From: Clostridiales bacterium
GTDB taxonomy: Bacteria; Bacillota; Clostridia; Christensenellales; Borkfalkiaceae
Reading direction: 5' to 3'
Assembly: GCA_021635425.1 (NCBI GenBank)
Contig: JAJWOJ010000026.1
Location: forward strand, 1-12,869
Length of the DNA: 12,869 bases
The notes below the pieces were generated by a model. The model was not told the origin of the DNA. It did no database searches and saw nothing but the letters and a program-made list of their open reading frames with translations. This document shows, piece by piece, positions 1 to 8,001 of the stretch. A program made the position numbers and the translations under genes. How positions within the stretch are numbered: position 1 is the first letter of the stretch; each line of letters opens with the position of its first letter.

Positions 1-1429
1 GACGGTCGATTGCGGGAAGATACGTTATACCTTCCATAGAAACGAATTCAAGATCGGTACAACCGTCGAATGTAAGCCCTCTGAGCGGCGAAGATACTTT
101 TTCGCCGTTTTTGTTTATATTGTTATACTCGCCGCGAACGTCCTTAAACTCGGTTATGCTTGCGGGAATAACTATCTTTCTTATGATATCGTTACCCGTA
201 AACGCGCTTACGCCGAAATATTTAACGGGGTGATTGCCGTTTTTGCCGTCGTTATACTCGGCGAGAATGTAAACCTCTTCCGAATCGAAGCCCGCGTCCG
301 TTCCGCCGACATAGTAGCACTCGTTTGCCTCATCGTAAACGTACAGAATCTTTTCGGTTATGATTTTGCCGCAAACTTCGCACGCGCCGTTTTTAATACT
401 ATGAGGAGCGAGAACTCCGTCCTGCTCGTATTCCTTTCCGCAATCCGCACAAGCGTATTTGACTTTTCCCGCCGTAACGCAGGTGTATGCTTCGATTACG
501 GTTCCCTTGTAGTTATGCGAGAAAGCCGCTCTTTCGGGAAGAGAGTCGAAAAAATCGAAATTGTTTTTTGCAACCGCTCTTACGGCAAAAACAACAATTT
601 CGCCGTACTTCAAACCGTCCGTATATGCGTGAACGTCGAAAGTAGTTCCGTCAACGTCTGTCCACTCGCCGCCGTTTACCGCAACCTGATAACCGCTCGC
701 GTTTTCAACCGCGCCCCATTTAAGCGTTGCGCAATTTTCAACCGACGATTTTGTGGAATCAAGCATTTTCGAGCTGTCGCTTACAACTTTTACGGCTATT
801 TCCGCTCTTAAATCTCCGCAGGAAGCAACCACGACGTAATTTCCCGTCTTGTCGGACGAAATCGTTACCGATTTGCCGTTTTTAACGAGCTTTATCGCCG
901 CGTCGTCGCAAGAAAAAGTAATTTCATCGTCCGAAACTTCGCCGTTTTTGATCACCTCGGCATTAACCGTTCTTTCGCCGCCCTTGACAAAACCGATTTC
1001 GGTTGCGCCGAGACGGATATACTCCTCGGATTTTATTACGCTGATTTTAACGTTTACGAAAGTTTTTCCGTCGGAAACCTTTATGAACGCTATTCCGTCC
1101 GAAAGGGCTGTAACAACGCCGTCCGCCGTAACGGTCGCTACGTTTTCGTCCGTAGATCCATAAGCAAACGTACCTTCCGAAGTCGCTTCGATTTTATACG
1201 TTTCGCCGACGTAAAGAGTTTTGGTTTTATCCTTGACGGATATCAAGCCTTTGTCTGCGACGTCAGAGCCGCTTTCCGAGGTTGTTTCCGATGTCGATTC
1301 GCTCTGACTTACGTCCGAAGAACCGCTGTCGCCGCCGTCCGTACATGACACCGCCGCAAACACGAACGCCATGATGAAAACCAGCAATAAACACAATATC
1401 GATCTTCTCTTAATTATCGATGTTCTCAT
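1..1429 (-). CDS. Mosaic surface lipoprotein with Big_2, Ig-like, Fn3, Cys-rich and BspA-type leucine-rich modules (C-terminus outside window)
   Basis: I translated this frame directly. It is open from the ATG at 1429 to the left edge, giving 476 residues with the C-terminus missing. A GGGGTG ribosome site lies just upstream, 15 bp after the stop of the preceding gene. The N-terminus is a lipoprotein signal ending AAVSC (Cys29), followed by a Ser/Thr/Asp/Gly-rich linker. Modules in order: Big_2 at about 64-130 (core ENVATVTADGVVTA), a second Ig-like domain at about 137-214, an Fn3-like domain at about 225-300 (LKWGAVENASGYQVAVNGG), a Cys-rich stretch at about 313-354 with CADCG and CEVCG knuckles, and from about 375 a leucine-rich BspA/LRR_5 stretch (IRKIVIPASITEF). 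This order is known from surface proteins of gut Firmicutes, where such modules serve in adhesion or glycan binding. A role as anchored glycan- or protein-binding subunit of this operon is inferred. No catalytic motif is visible. Confidence 0.85.
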   Translation of the reverse strand, partial: MRTSIIKRRSILCLLLVFIMAFVFAAVSCTDGGDSGSSDVSQSESTSETTSESGSDVADKGLISVKDKTKTLYVGETYKIEATSEGTFAYGSTDENVATVTADGVVTALSDGIAFIKVSDGKTFVNVKISVIKSEEYIRLGATEIGFVKGGERTVNAEVIKNGEVSDDEITFSCDDAAIKLVKNGKSVTISSDKTGNYVVVASCGDLRAEIAVKVVSDSSKMLDSTKSSVENCATLKWGAVENASGYQVAVNGGEWTDVDGTTFDVHAYTDGLKYGEIVVFAVRAVAKNNFDFFDSLPERAAFSHNYKGTVIEAYTCVTAGKVKYACADCGKEYEQDGVLAPHSIKNGACEVCGKIITEKILYVYDEANECYYVGGTDAGFDSEEVYILAEYNDGKNGNHPVKYFGVSAFTGNDIIRKIVIPASITEFKDVRGEYNNINKNGEKVSSPLRGLTFDGCTDLEFVSMEGITYLPAIDR

Positions 1430-1444
1430 AATTCACCCCGCCAT

Positions 1445-2083
1445 TCAGTTATTTACCGTAATCGCGACCGAAGCCGAAACTCCTTTGCATGTCGCGGTGA
1501 GCGTGTAAGTTCCCGTTCCGCTGATATAAATTCTCACGGTGTTTCCGTCTACGGTAAGTTCCGCGCCGCTCGTAGCCGTCCAATCGACGACCGCATAATA
1601 TTTTTCGCCGTTTTTATAAATCGCCGCGGTGAATTCCTTGTTGAAAGGAGCTTTTGCCGTTATCGCGCTTTCGCCGTCGATAACTACCGTCCACTCGGTT
1701 TTAACCACCGTAACCTTGCAGATTTTGCTTTTTCCTTCCGCGGAAACGGTTATATACGCCGTGCCTGAAGCTTTCGCCGTTACGGTTCCGTCTGCCGCAA
1801 CCGTCGCAACGGAATTATCCGAGCTTTCGAATGTCAGGGTTTTGTTTCCGTAAGAAGCGTGCAAAACTTTGCTTTCGCCGACGTCGAGTTTCATGTCCGT
1901 TGCGGATAAAACGATGTTGTATTTGATTTCCGCGTTCTTGTCTCCGCTTTCGATGAGCGAGGACTCGGAAGCAGTTTTGTCCGAACCGCCGCCATCCGAA
2001 TTATCCGCACAACCCGCAAACGAAAAGCACGCGGCGAAAATCACGGTTATAACGGTTAATAATAATGTTATCCTTTTCATCAT
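1445..2083 (-). CDS. Small Big_2-domain lipoprotein
   Basis: A 212-residue lipoprotein. The signal peptide ends SFAGC (Cys25), followed by an acidic Ser/Gly linker. A Big_2 (bacterial Ig-like group 2) domain spans about 54-126, with the typical SVATVAADGTVTA strand pair. A second Ig-like beta domain fills about 130-212 and ends in a run typical of a closing strand (YTLTATCKGVSASVAITV). Two ATGs lie in tandem (2083 and 2080). The first overlaps the stop of the DUF4838 gene as ATGA and has GAGGG seven bases upstream, so translation is probably coupled. No catalytic motif is seen. It is likely a membrane-anchored binding or spacer protein on the outer face of the cell. Its Big_2 domain resembles the first Ig module of the next gene, suggesting domain duplication. 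The exact ligand is unknown. Confidence 0.85.
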   Translation of the reverse strand: MMKRITLLLTVITVIFAACFSFAGCADNSDGGGSDKTASESSLIESGDKNAEIKYNIVLSATDMKLDVGESKVLHASYGNKTLTFESSDNSVATVAADGTVTAKASGTAYITVSAEGKSKICKVTVVKTEWTVVIDGESAITAKAPFNKEFTAAIYKNGEKYYAVVDWTATSGAELTVDGNTVRIYISGTGTYTLTATCKGVSASVAITVNN

Positions 2084-3978
2084 TCACTTTCCCTCGTTAC
2101 GTTATATTTTTGTCTGCCATACTCGACAAGCGCTTTGGTCTCTTCGAGTTCGTCGCCGCTTAAGTACGACTGATAAAATCTGAGTTCGTTGTCTTTCCAA
2201 AGATAATATTCTCTGAACACTCTTTCGGCATATGCGTCCATCTTGTCTCCGCCCGTCATTTCTATCGCGTAGGTCGCCTTTTCGAGGTAACTCTGATAGT
2301 TTTTAAGCATAGGTCTCGTCCAAAGGTTAGTTCTCGAGAGCGTGTAGTAAATGCCGAGGCACTCGTTGTTTTCAACGGTATACAATCTCTCGTAGTTTTC
2401 CATAACCGTCGAGAAATATTCGCTTACGCCTTCCGCGCCCGCGCCGTAATAATGCTCGATGAATTCGTCGATTAAATCCTGCGTGTCATAATAAGGGTTC
2501 CAGGCAAGTCTGCTTCTTACGTATACTCTCATCGAGGACATGGGCGAAATTCCGTTCTGACAGCATGCCTGTTCGAAATAATAAGTCATGCCGAGCTTGG
2601 AATAAAATCTGAACGAGTCGCCTTCGTGAGACCAGTTGTTGAAATGAAGTTTATACGACTGAAAATTTGTTCCGTAAGCGTACATCATAAGATGATCGGT
2701 GATAGCCGCCCAGCCTTCGAGATATTCGGTATAAGGCTTATTGGTTTCACAAGCGTTATCGCCGAACGGGTGAGTGTAGCAAGCGCCGATAGGCGTATAC
2801 ATAACTCCCACCGAAACCTGTCCGCTTCTCGGAACGGATTCCCGATTCACGGGAACGTATTTGCCGTTTTCGAGTTTTACGGGCGGTTTAGTGTAAGCAT
2901 AATAGAAAAGCCCGACAATCGTAAGTTTTTTCGTTATGCCTTTGGATTTAAGGTGAGCTTCGATTTTTTCGGCAACGATATTCAGAAACCTCGAATATAC
3001 GCCCGCCGCGCCGCCGTAAATCTTTTCGTTTTTCTTGCAATCGTCGCAATCGCACGAACCGGTGGAATCCTCTCCGCCGACCATGAGATACTGCCCTACC
3101 GCATTGTCTACGTATTTGGAAATAAGGCTTTCGGCAACTACTTCCGCGGATTTCGGATTGGAATAGCAAAGCTGTCCGTTTTTCCAAAGGTCTTTATAAA
3201 GCGACTGCGAAGCGAGATGACCCGTCGTGTGGCACCAAAGCCCGTTGTAAAGATTGCCGTCTAAGTTATATCCGCCGTTTTTGGAAGCGTAGATATACAT
3301 TCTGAGGGCTTCTTTCGTCTTTTCTTTTCCGCTCATTTCGCCGTCCTCGGCGGTTACCGTGCCGAGCGCGGGGCGATATTTATAATCGAAATTCTTAAGC
3401 TTAAGCTCGTTATAATAATCATAATCGATATCGTCGTAAGCGTAAGCTCTGTAACCTATCTGATAATACAGGAATCTGTACACCGAGAAAAGCGTTCCGT
3501 ATTCCGCCGCGCCCGCGATATAAACGTTTCCGTTTTTTGTATATACCGAAACGCCGTTGTCGCCAAGCTCGGCATAGTCGGGTTCCAAGCCCGAAGAAGC
3601 AAGAAGCGAAGTGCTTCCGACGGAAATATAATGCCCGCCTTCTTCAATCTCTTCATCCGTGATAACGGGAAGTTCACAACCCGTAGACTGATATAAAAAG
3701 TATACGAGTTCCTCCGCGGCGTACTTCTCCGTTCTCGTCGCATTTTTGCCGATAATCACCTTATACGCCGACTTCTTGTCTTTAATGAGCGTAATATCCG
3801 TGTCCGGGAAAGCGACCGCTTCGCCGCCGACCGTCTCAACCGACGTCGCTACGTCTGCGGATAACGGAGCTACGGCTTCGTGTGATTTAAACGGGGAAAT
3901 TTCACTGCCGCATCCGACCGCGAAAAGCATCGCGAAAAGGACGATGACGGCTGTTAGCGACGTTAAAATCTTTCTCAT
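2080..3978 (-). CDS. DUF4838-family lipoprotein, probable extracellular glycoside hydrolase
   Basis: 632 residues with a lipoprotein signal ending FAVGC (Cys23). Residues about 58-180 form an alpha/beta domain like the N-terminal domain of GH20/GH67-type glycosidases (KYAAEELVYFLYQSTGCELP, then a VYIAGAAEYGTLFSVYRFL strand-helix unit). Residues about 205-500 match the DUF4838 core in style, with the signature GGEDSTGSCDCDDCKKNEK at 301-319. A helical C-terminal part rich in Tyr and Glu follows. From memory, some DUF4838 proteins are placed in CAZy GH163 as endo-beta-N-acetylglucosaminidases; activity here cannot be assigned from sequence alone. Candidate functional residues are E303/D304 and the Cys cluster at 309-314. 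An AGGAGGG ribosome site at 3987-3993 overlaps the stop of the upstream gene, so expression should be strong. Being lipid-anchored downstream of a sugar importer suggests cleavage of bound glycans at the cell surface. Confidence 0.83.
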   Translation of the reverse strand: MRKILTSLTAVIVLFAMLFAVGCGSEISPFKSHEAVAPLSADVATSVETVGGEAVAFPDTDITLIKDKKSAYKVIIGKNATRTEKYAAEELVYFLYQSTGCELPVITDEEIEEGGHYISVGSTSLLASSGLEPDYAELGDNGVSVYTKNGNVYIAGAAEYGTLFSVYRFLYYQIGYRAYAYDDIDYDYYNELKLKNFDYKYRPALGTVTAEDGEMSGKEKTKEALRMYIYASKNGGYNLDGNLYNGLWCHTTGHLASQSLYKDLWKNGQLCYSNPKSAEVVAESLISKYVDNAVGQYLMVGGEDSTGSCDCDDCKKNEKIYGGAAGVYSRFLNIVAEKIEAHLKSKGITKKLTIVGLFYYAYTKPPVKLENGKYVPVNRESVPRSGQVSVGVMYTPIGACYTHPFGDNACETNKPYTEYLEGWAAITDHLMMYAYGTNFQSYKLHFNNWSHEGDSFRFYSKLGMTYYFEQACCQNGISPMSSMRVYVRSRLAWNPYYDTQDLIDEFIEHYYGAGAEGVSEYFSTVMENYERLYTVENNECLGIYYTLSRTNLWTRPMLKNYQSYLEKATYAIEMTGGDKMDAYAERVFREYYLWKDNELRFYQSYLSGDELEETKALVEYGRQKYNVTRESE

Positions 3979-3991
3979 CTTGTTTCCCTCC

Positions 3992-5932
3992 TTATCTTGC
4001 GGTAACGGTGAATTCCGCTACCGTGTAATTCTGATATTCGTCGTAAACGACGTATCTTATCGTATATTTGCCTGCCGTTTTAAAGGTGTAAGAACCGTTC
4101 TTCACGAGTTCTTTAATGTTGTTTCCGTAAAGAACGTAAACATAAGATAAGAGTTTTTCGTTCACGGTGTCGTTGTCCGAATATTCCGCTTCCGGAAGCG
4201 TAAGAGTCGTTCCGACTTTCACGCTCGCAGGGAGTTTGCCCACTTTGATTTCCGGCGCGACTATATCATAGCAATATACGGTCGTCATAATCGCGTCTGC
4301 GCTGCCCGCCTGATATTCTATTCTGTATCTGCCGTATTTCTCGGTTACGAAAGAATATTGCTTATCCGCCGAACCCGTGAGAATAACCTTTTTGTCGGGG
4401 GCTGTAACTTTGAAGGTAACGGGAACGGAAGCCCCGAACAAATCGTAAGCCGTTACGACGGCTGTCGTTACGGCGTCGCCCGCATAGGAAACAAGAACGG
4501 AGCTATAATCGGGGCTGGTTAAATACTCTATGGTATTGTTGAGCTGTCTCGACGTAATTCTTCTCGCGCCTATCTTGAAGAGAGTGATTTGCGATTCGTC
4601 GGCAACACTGTAAAGCTCTACGCCTATATACGCCTTGCCGCTGTCGAAACCTTCGAACTTTCTTCCGTCCGCATAACTTTTGATTTCGTAAATAACTTCT
4701 CCGCTCTGACCTAAAATCGCCTTTTTGTTCGCGTTATATTCGGCGTGATACAAATCGCCGAACTTTTTAACGGGGATTTCGATTTTCTGATCTGCTCTTT
4801 TGGAATCGGTAAAAATTATCTTCGCCGAGCCGTAATTCCTCACAACGTCCTTAATTTCGATTGCGAGCGCGCTTTCGGGAAGAGCCGTATCGAAATAAAG
4901 CGATGCGTTTTTGCCGCTTTCAACCGTTTTAACGGTGTATTCCATGTCACCCGAAGCCGTAGCCGCAGCCAGATTTTCAAGAGCTAAATGATTTTCGACG
5001 AAAATATCATTTTCGGATTTAACTTCGATCTGCGCGGTGTACTCCGCCTTATTTTCGCCGTTCGCGCTTACGTATTTAACTTCAAACGTGCCGACCTCGG
5101 AAGCGACCGCTTCCATTTCTTTTCCGACTTTAACGTTGTTGAAGTAAATTTCCACGGGAAGATAAATTTTCTCGTCTCCGCTGTACAAAATCCCGTCCGC
5201 CGTGGGGAATTTTATCGTACTGCCGACTGCTACCGAACGAGGAAGGGAGGGAGTATTCAGAATCGGAGCTTCCGAGTCGGTAACGGTTATCGTTTTATTA
5301 AACGGAACCTTTCTGCCGACAAGGTCGGACAAAACGACGCTTACGTTATATTCGCCCGCTTTTTCGGGAAGGAAGGAATAACCGTCTTTTGCTTCGGAAA
5401 GAGCTGTTTCGGTTTCGCCTGAAACAACTTTCGTCGTTACCGTAACGTCGCCTATGCCGCCGCTCATTGCGCCGTTATAAACGAAAACGCGCGTTCCCGT
5501 ATACGCATTAGAAACGGTTTTATCGTTGAACGTATAAGATAACGCTCTCTCGTCGTCCGTAACGTTTACGGTTATGCTTTTTTTGCCCGTTTCGTCCCCT
5601 CTTTTCGCGACGTATTCGATTTTATATTCGCCTGTCGTTGCGGTTTTGAACATTCCGCCCGTAACGGGAAGAATGTATCCGCCCGGAGCGTAAACGAAAG
5701 CGTCTACGTCCGTAAGAATTTCGTCGCCGTAAGTCGCTTCACACGGAAATACGGGATAAGCCTCGCCTACAAGCCCCTCGGGCAAATATCTCGGGTCGTA
5801 TTCGCCGTAATCGATTTCTATTTCTATTGTCGGCGAAGATGTCTTTGCCGAAACGACGGAAAACGAGAAAGCGACAACACCTACGAGCGACAATGCTAAA
5901 ATCGTAAAGAGTTTGTTTAGCTTTTTCACCAT
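3992..5932 (-). CDS. Secreted multi-domain Ig-like protein with a central beta-sandwich, possible glycan-binding
   Basis: 646 residues. A standard signal peptide (hydrophobic about 8-27) ends VVSA and has no lipobox Cys, so cleavage by signal peptidase I after Ala29 is expected. Ig-like modules recur, each closing with a GEY/GRY/GKY-type turn and a strand: about 35-125 (TTGEYKIEYVAKR), 130-218 (KAGEYNVSVVLSD), 222-304 (EVGTFEVKYVSANG), 470-555 (KYGRYRIEYQAGS) and 558-646 (TAGKYTIRYVVYDEY). Between them, about 315-460 is a different beta-rich region (SLYFDTALPESALAIEIKDV ... AYIGVELYSVADESQITLFK) that looks like a carbohydrate-binding-module-type jelly roll; this is inference. No C-terminal LPXTG motif, membrane helix or SLH domain is present, so the mode of retention is unclear. 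GAGG lies 8 bases before the ATG. It is the first gene after the 111-bp gap following the permeases. Confidence 0.8.
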   Translation of the reverse strand: MVKKLNKLFTILALSLVGVVAFSFSVVSAKTSSPTIEIEIDYGEYDPRYLPEGLVGEAYPVFPCEATYGDEILTDVDAFVYAPGGYILPVTGGMFKTATTGEYKIEYVAKRGDETGKKSITVNVTDDERALSYTFNDKTVSNAYTGTRVFVYNGAMSGGIGDVTVTTKVVSGETETALSEAKDGYSFLPEKAGEYNVSVVLSDLVGRKVPFNKTITVTDSEAPILNTPSLPRSVAVGSTIKFPTADGILYSGDEKIYLPVEIYFNNVKVGKEMEAVASEVGTFEVKYVSANGENKAEYTAQIEVKSENDIFVENHLALENLAAATASGDMEYTVKTVESGKNASLYFDTALPESALAIEIKDVVRNYGSAKIIFTDSKRADQKIEIPVKKFGDLYHAEYNANKKAILGQSGEVIYEIKSYADGRKFEGFDSGKAYIGVELYSVADESQITLFKIGARRITSRQLNNTIEYLTSPDYSSVLVSYAGDAVTTAVVTAYDLFGASVPVTFKVTAPDKKVILTGSADKQYSFVTEKYGRYRIEYQAGSADAIMTTVYCYDIVAPEIKVGKLPASVKVGTTLTLPEAEYSDNDTVNEKLLSYVYVLYGNNIKELVKNGSYTFKTAGKYTIRYVVYDEYQNYTVAEFTVTAR

Positions 5933-5976
5933 TTTTGTAACCTCACTGTTATATTTTCAGAGATTTAGTTGTCTGA

Positions 5977-5995
5977 CGGGCGGGGAAGCCGCCCG
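5977..5995 (-). other. GC-rich intergenic hairpin in the operon mRNA
   Basis: CGGGCGG and CCGCCCG form perfect 7-bp arms around a 5-nt loop. It lies between the second permease gene and the multi-Ig gene. In the minus-strand transcript no U-run follows (TCAGACAAC follows), so it is not a canonical intrinsic terminator. By analogy with intercistronic stem-loops in sugar-import operons, it may stabilise the 3' end of the transporter mRNA or set the ratio between the transporter and surface parts. That role is inference. Confidence 0.5.
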
Positions 5996-6038
5996 AAATT
6001 ATCATTTTTAAGGCGCGATAACGCCGCACGAAATTACC
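5988..6038. repeat. Imperfect 16-bp direct repeat in the 111-bp gap
   Basis: GCCGCCCGAAATTATC at 5988-6003 and GCCGCACGAAATTACC at 6023-6038 match at 14 of 16 positions and start 35 bp apart. The first copy overlaps the right arm of the hairpin at 5977-5995. A weak GGCG/CGCC inverted repeat (6012-6025) lies between the copies. This may be a duplicated fragment or paired protein-binding sites; nothing decides between these. Confidence 0.45.
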
Positions 6039-6043
6039 TTTTT

Positions 6044-7003
6044 TCAGCCTTTTATGCCGCCCATCGTTACGTTGCCCATTATCTTGTCTCTGAAAATTAT
6101 GAACACGATAAGTATGGGGATGCACGCCATAAAGCATGCCGCGAGTTTTCGGGGCGTCGTAAGGCTTTGTCTTACGCCGTTGATTACAAGGTCTATCTGG
6201 TCGGTTGACGACTGTATTCTGAACAGACCGTAAGAAAGCGTGGGCTTATTCGGCATAAATATCATCGGAACGTAGTAATCGTTCCAGTATTCGATAAACA
6301 AAAGAACGAAAACCGCCGAAACCGTTGAGCCGACAAGCGGAAGCATCACTTCGAGAAATACGCGGAGATGCGAAGCTCCGTCAATCTGCGCCGCCTCGGC
6401 ATACGTCCAGGAAAGACTCTTGAACGCCGCGTAAAACACGAGGAAATATATGCCCGTGAATTTGCATTTCATAATAAAAACGCCAAAAAAGCTGTCTTTT
6501 AAGTGCAACGCGTCTGCAAACTTAACCTCGGACGCAAGCGAACCGATGATAGGGATAAGCATTACGACGACAGCCACGCCGTAAAAGAATTTTTTCAGCT
6601 TAAAATCGTATTTCGCTATGGCATACGCCATTATGATTTCGGAAGCCATCGTGAACACGGTAAGCCCCACGGCATAAATAAGCGAATTGAGAAACATTTC
6701 CATTACCAACGCGTCGCGGACGTTGCCGTTTTCCATAACGGGCGCGCGGAACATTCTGAACGCTATCGGATAGTTATCCAATCGCCAGCCCCAAATCTGA
6801 TTGTTGTTACGGTCGAGCTTGAAGCGCGGAAGCCCGAACAGGTTGTTCTGATAATCTCTCGCCGCTTTGAATGAGTTTAAAAGCCCGAAGCCGAGAACGA
6901 AAATCATCGACAAAACGTAGAGGGAAACGATAACGTAAAGGACGATCTGAAAAACGTCCATTTTATGTTTAATTTTTGAAGTTCTGTATATTCGTCTCTT
7001 CAT
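6044..7003 (-). CDS. Sugar ABC transporter permease, MalG/LplC type (CUT1)
   Basis: 319 residues from the ATG at 7003. One of two inner-membrane channel subunits that pass sugar from the binding protein into the cell. About six hydrophobic segments are visible. Near residues 202-224 is the EAA loop that docks on the ATPase, in near-classical form (YAEAAQIDGASHLRVFLEVM). The C-terminus GNVTMGGIKG matches the usual GxxxGxxKG end of MalG-type permeases. An in-frame TTG at 7009 is only 2 bases after GAGG, whereas the ATG at 7003 sits 7 bases after it, so I chose the ATG. It starts 2 bases after the stop of the partner permease. A soluble-looking insert between the first and second segments (about 45-100, with an Asn/Trp-rich stretch) is longer than in minimal permeases and may contact the large binding protein. 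Confidence 0.92.
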   Translation of the reverse strand: MKRRIYRTSKIKHKMDVFQIVLYVIVSLYVLSMIFVLGFGLLNSFKAARDYQNNLFGLPRFKLDRNNNQIWGWRLDNYPIAFRMFRAPVMENGNVRDALVMEMFLNSLIYAVGLTVFTMASEIIMAYAIAKYDFKLKKFFYGVAVVVMLIPIIGSLASEVKFADALHLKDSFFGVFIMKCKFTGIYFLVFYAAFKSLSWTYAEAAQIDGASHLRVFLEVMLPLVGSTVSAVFVLLFIEYWNDYYVPMIFMPNKPTLSYGLFRIQSSTDQIDLVINGVRQSLTTPRKLAACFMACIPILIVFIIFRDKIMGNVTMGGIKG

Positions 7004-7005
7004 AA

Positions 7006-7992
7006 TCAATCCTCGCTCGGTCCGTATTTCTCAAGCAAATGTTTTGAGATAAGCGTTATCGGCGCAACGATGAGCGTAAACATTACGCCGCCCGCCGCCG
7101 CAAACGTATAATCGTTTTTCGGATCTTTCGAATCGCTTACTTTTACGAAGAAGTTATATCCTAAAGTATCATACGGTTTCTGTCCCGTTCCCGACGCTCC
7201 GTAGAAGGAATAGAAATGACCATAGTTTGTGAAAAAACCCGCAATGGCGACGATTATATACGTAACCACCGTAGGAAATATGGACGGCAGAACTATGTAC
7301 CAGAATTCTTTGAGCGACGACATGTTTTCGAGTTCGCCGTATTCGAGAATATCCTTGGATATGCCGCACATTGCCGACAGATAAATAACGAGACCTCCCG
7401 CAAAGTTCATCCACATTCCGAAAATGAGAACGGCATAAAAGCTTGAAGAATCGTATTGCGTAACCTTGAAATCGTGGAAAATCGACGGCAAACCGTCGTA
7501 TAAAAGCACTCTTACGCAGATAACGAACACAAGGCTCGAAAGTATGTTCGGCATGAAGAGCATTATCTTATAAAAGCCCGAAAGGGGAACTTTTTTGAAT
7601 ACGACGTAAGCCACGAGGATCTGCAAAGGCATACCTATAAGAAGCCCCGTCAAAAACTGTATCGTCGAGTTTTTGACCGCAAGTTTCAAATCTCCCGTTA
7701 CGAAAATTGCCTGTATTACCCTGTCGAAGTTCTCAAACAACGCAAACTTCGCCGTTTCTCCCTCGTATTTCGTAAACGCGAGGGCTATCGAGTTGATATT
7801 GACCCCGACGTAAAACACAAGGAACTGCAAAACGGGAAAAAGCATAAAAAAGAACAAAAAGAGGCTCTGCCCCGCTTTTTTGTTGCGGGGCTTCGGCTCA
7901 TTGTTTCGGCGTTCGCCGCCGAAGATTTTGATTTTCAATCCGTAAAAGAACCATCTTATGCGGCTCATTACGGACATTTTGCTTTCTTTCAT
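7006..7992 (-). CDS. Sugar ABC transporter permease, MalF/UgpA/LplB type (CUT1)
   Basis: 328 residues and the partner of the next permease. A basic cytoplasmic N-terminus (1-42) is followed by about six membrane segments at roughly 43-64, 109-132, 143-163, 186-207, 236-257 and 297-317. The EAA-type loop at 216-236 keeps the position, the LP end and surrounding hydrophobicity, but reads EYGELENMSSLKEFWYIVLP, so the usual Ala-Ala and Asp-Gly-Ala are replaced. A soluble segment at about 262-297 (GASGTGQKPYDTLGYNFFVK) resembles the loop before the last helix in LplB-like proteins. The ATG at 7992 is 9 bases after the binding-protein stop and has no clear Shine-Dalgarno sequence, so it may depend on coupled translation. 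Later in-frame ATGs at 7977 and 7968 are not better supported. Confidence 0.9.
   Translation of the reverse strand: MKESKMSVMSRIRWFFYGLKIKIFGGERRNNEPKPRNKKAGQSLFLFFFMLFPVLQFLVFYVGVNINSIALAFTKYEGETAKFALFENFDRVIQAIFVTGDLKLAVKNSTIQFLTGLLIGMPLQILVAYVVFKKVPLSGFYKIMLFMPNILSSLVFVICVRVLLYDGLPSIFHDFKVTQYDSSSFYAVLIFGMWMNFAGGLVIYLSAMCGISKDILEYGELENMSSLKEFWYIVLPSIFPTVVTYIIVAIAGFFTNYGHFYSFYGASGTGQKPYDTLGYNFFVKVSDSKDPKNDYTFAAAGGVMFTLIVAPITLISKHLLEKYGPSED
7011..7014 (-). promoter_or_regulatory. Ribosome binding site deciding the second permease start
   Basis: GAGG lies inside the end of the upstream permease gene, 7 bases before the ATG at 7003 and only 2 bases before the alternative TTG at 7009. This supports the ATG start and the 319-residue protein. 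Confidence 0.7.
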
Positions 7993-8001
7993 CTGTTTAT
8001 G

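Noticed and set aside
230..811. Plus-strand open frame of 193 codons
   Set aside because: It lies antisense to the mosaic lipoprotein, whose frame has clear Fn3, Cys-rich and leucine-rich modules; the plus-strand translation has no recognisable domain and no ribosome site was seen.
5977..5995. Intrinsic terminator after the permeases
   Set aside because: The stem is strong, but no U-run follows it in the minus-strand transcript, so I call it only a hairpin.
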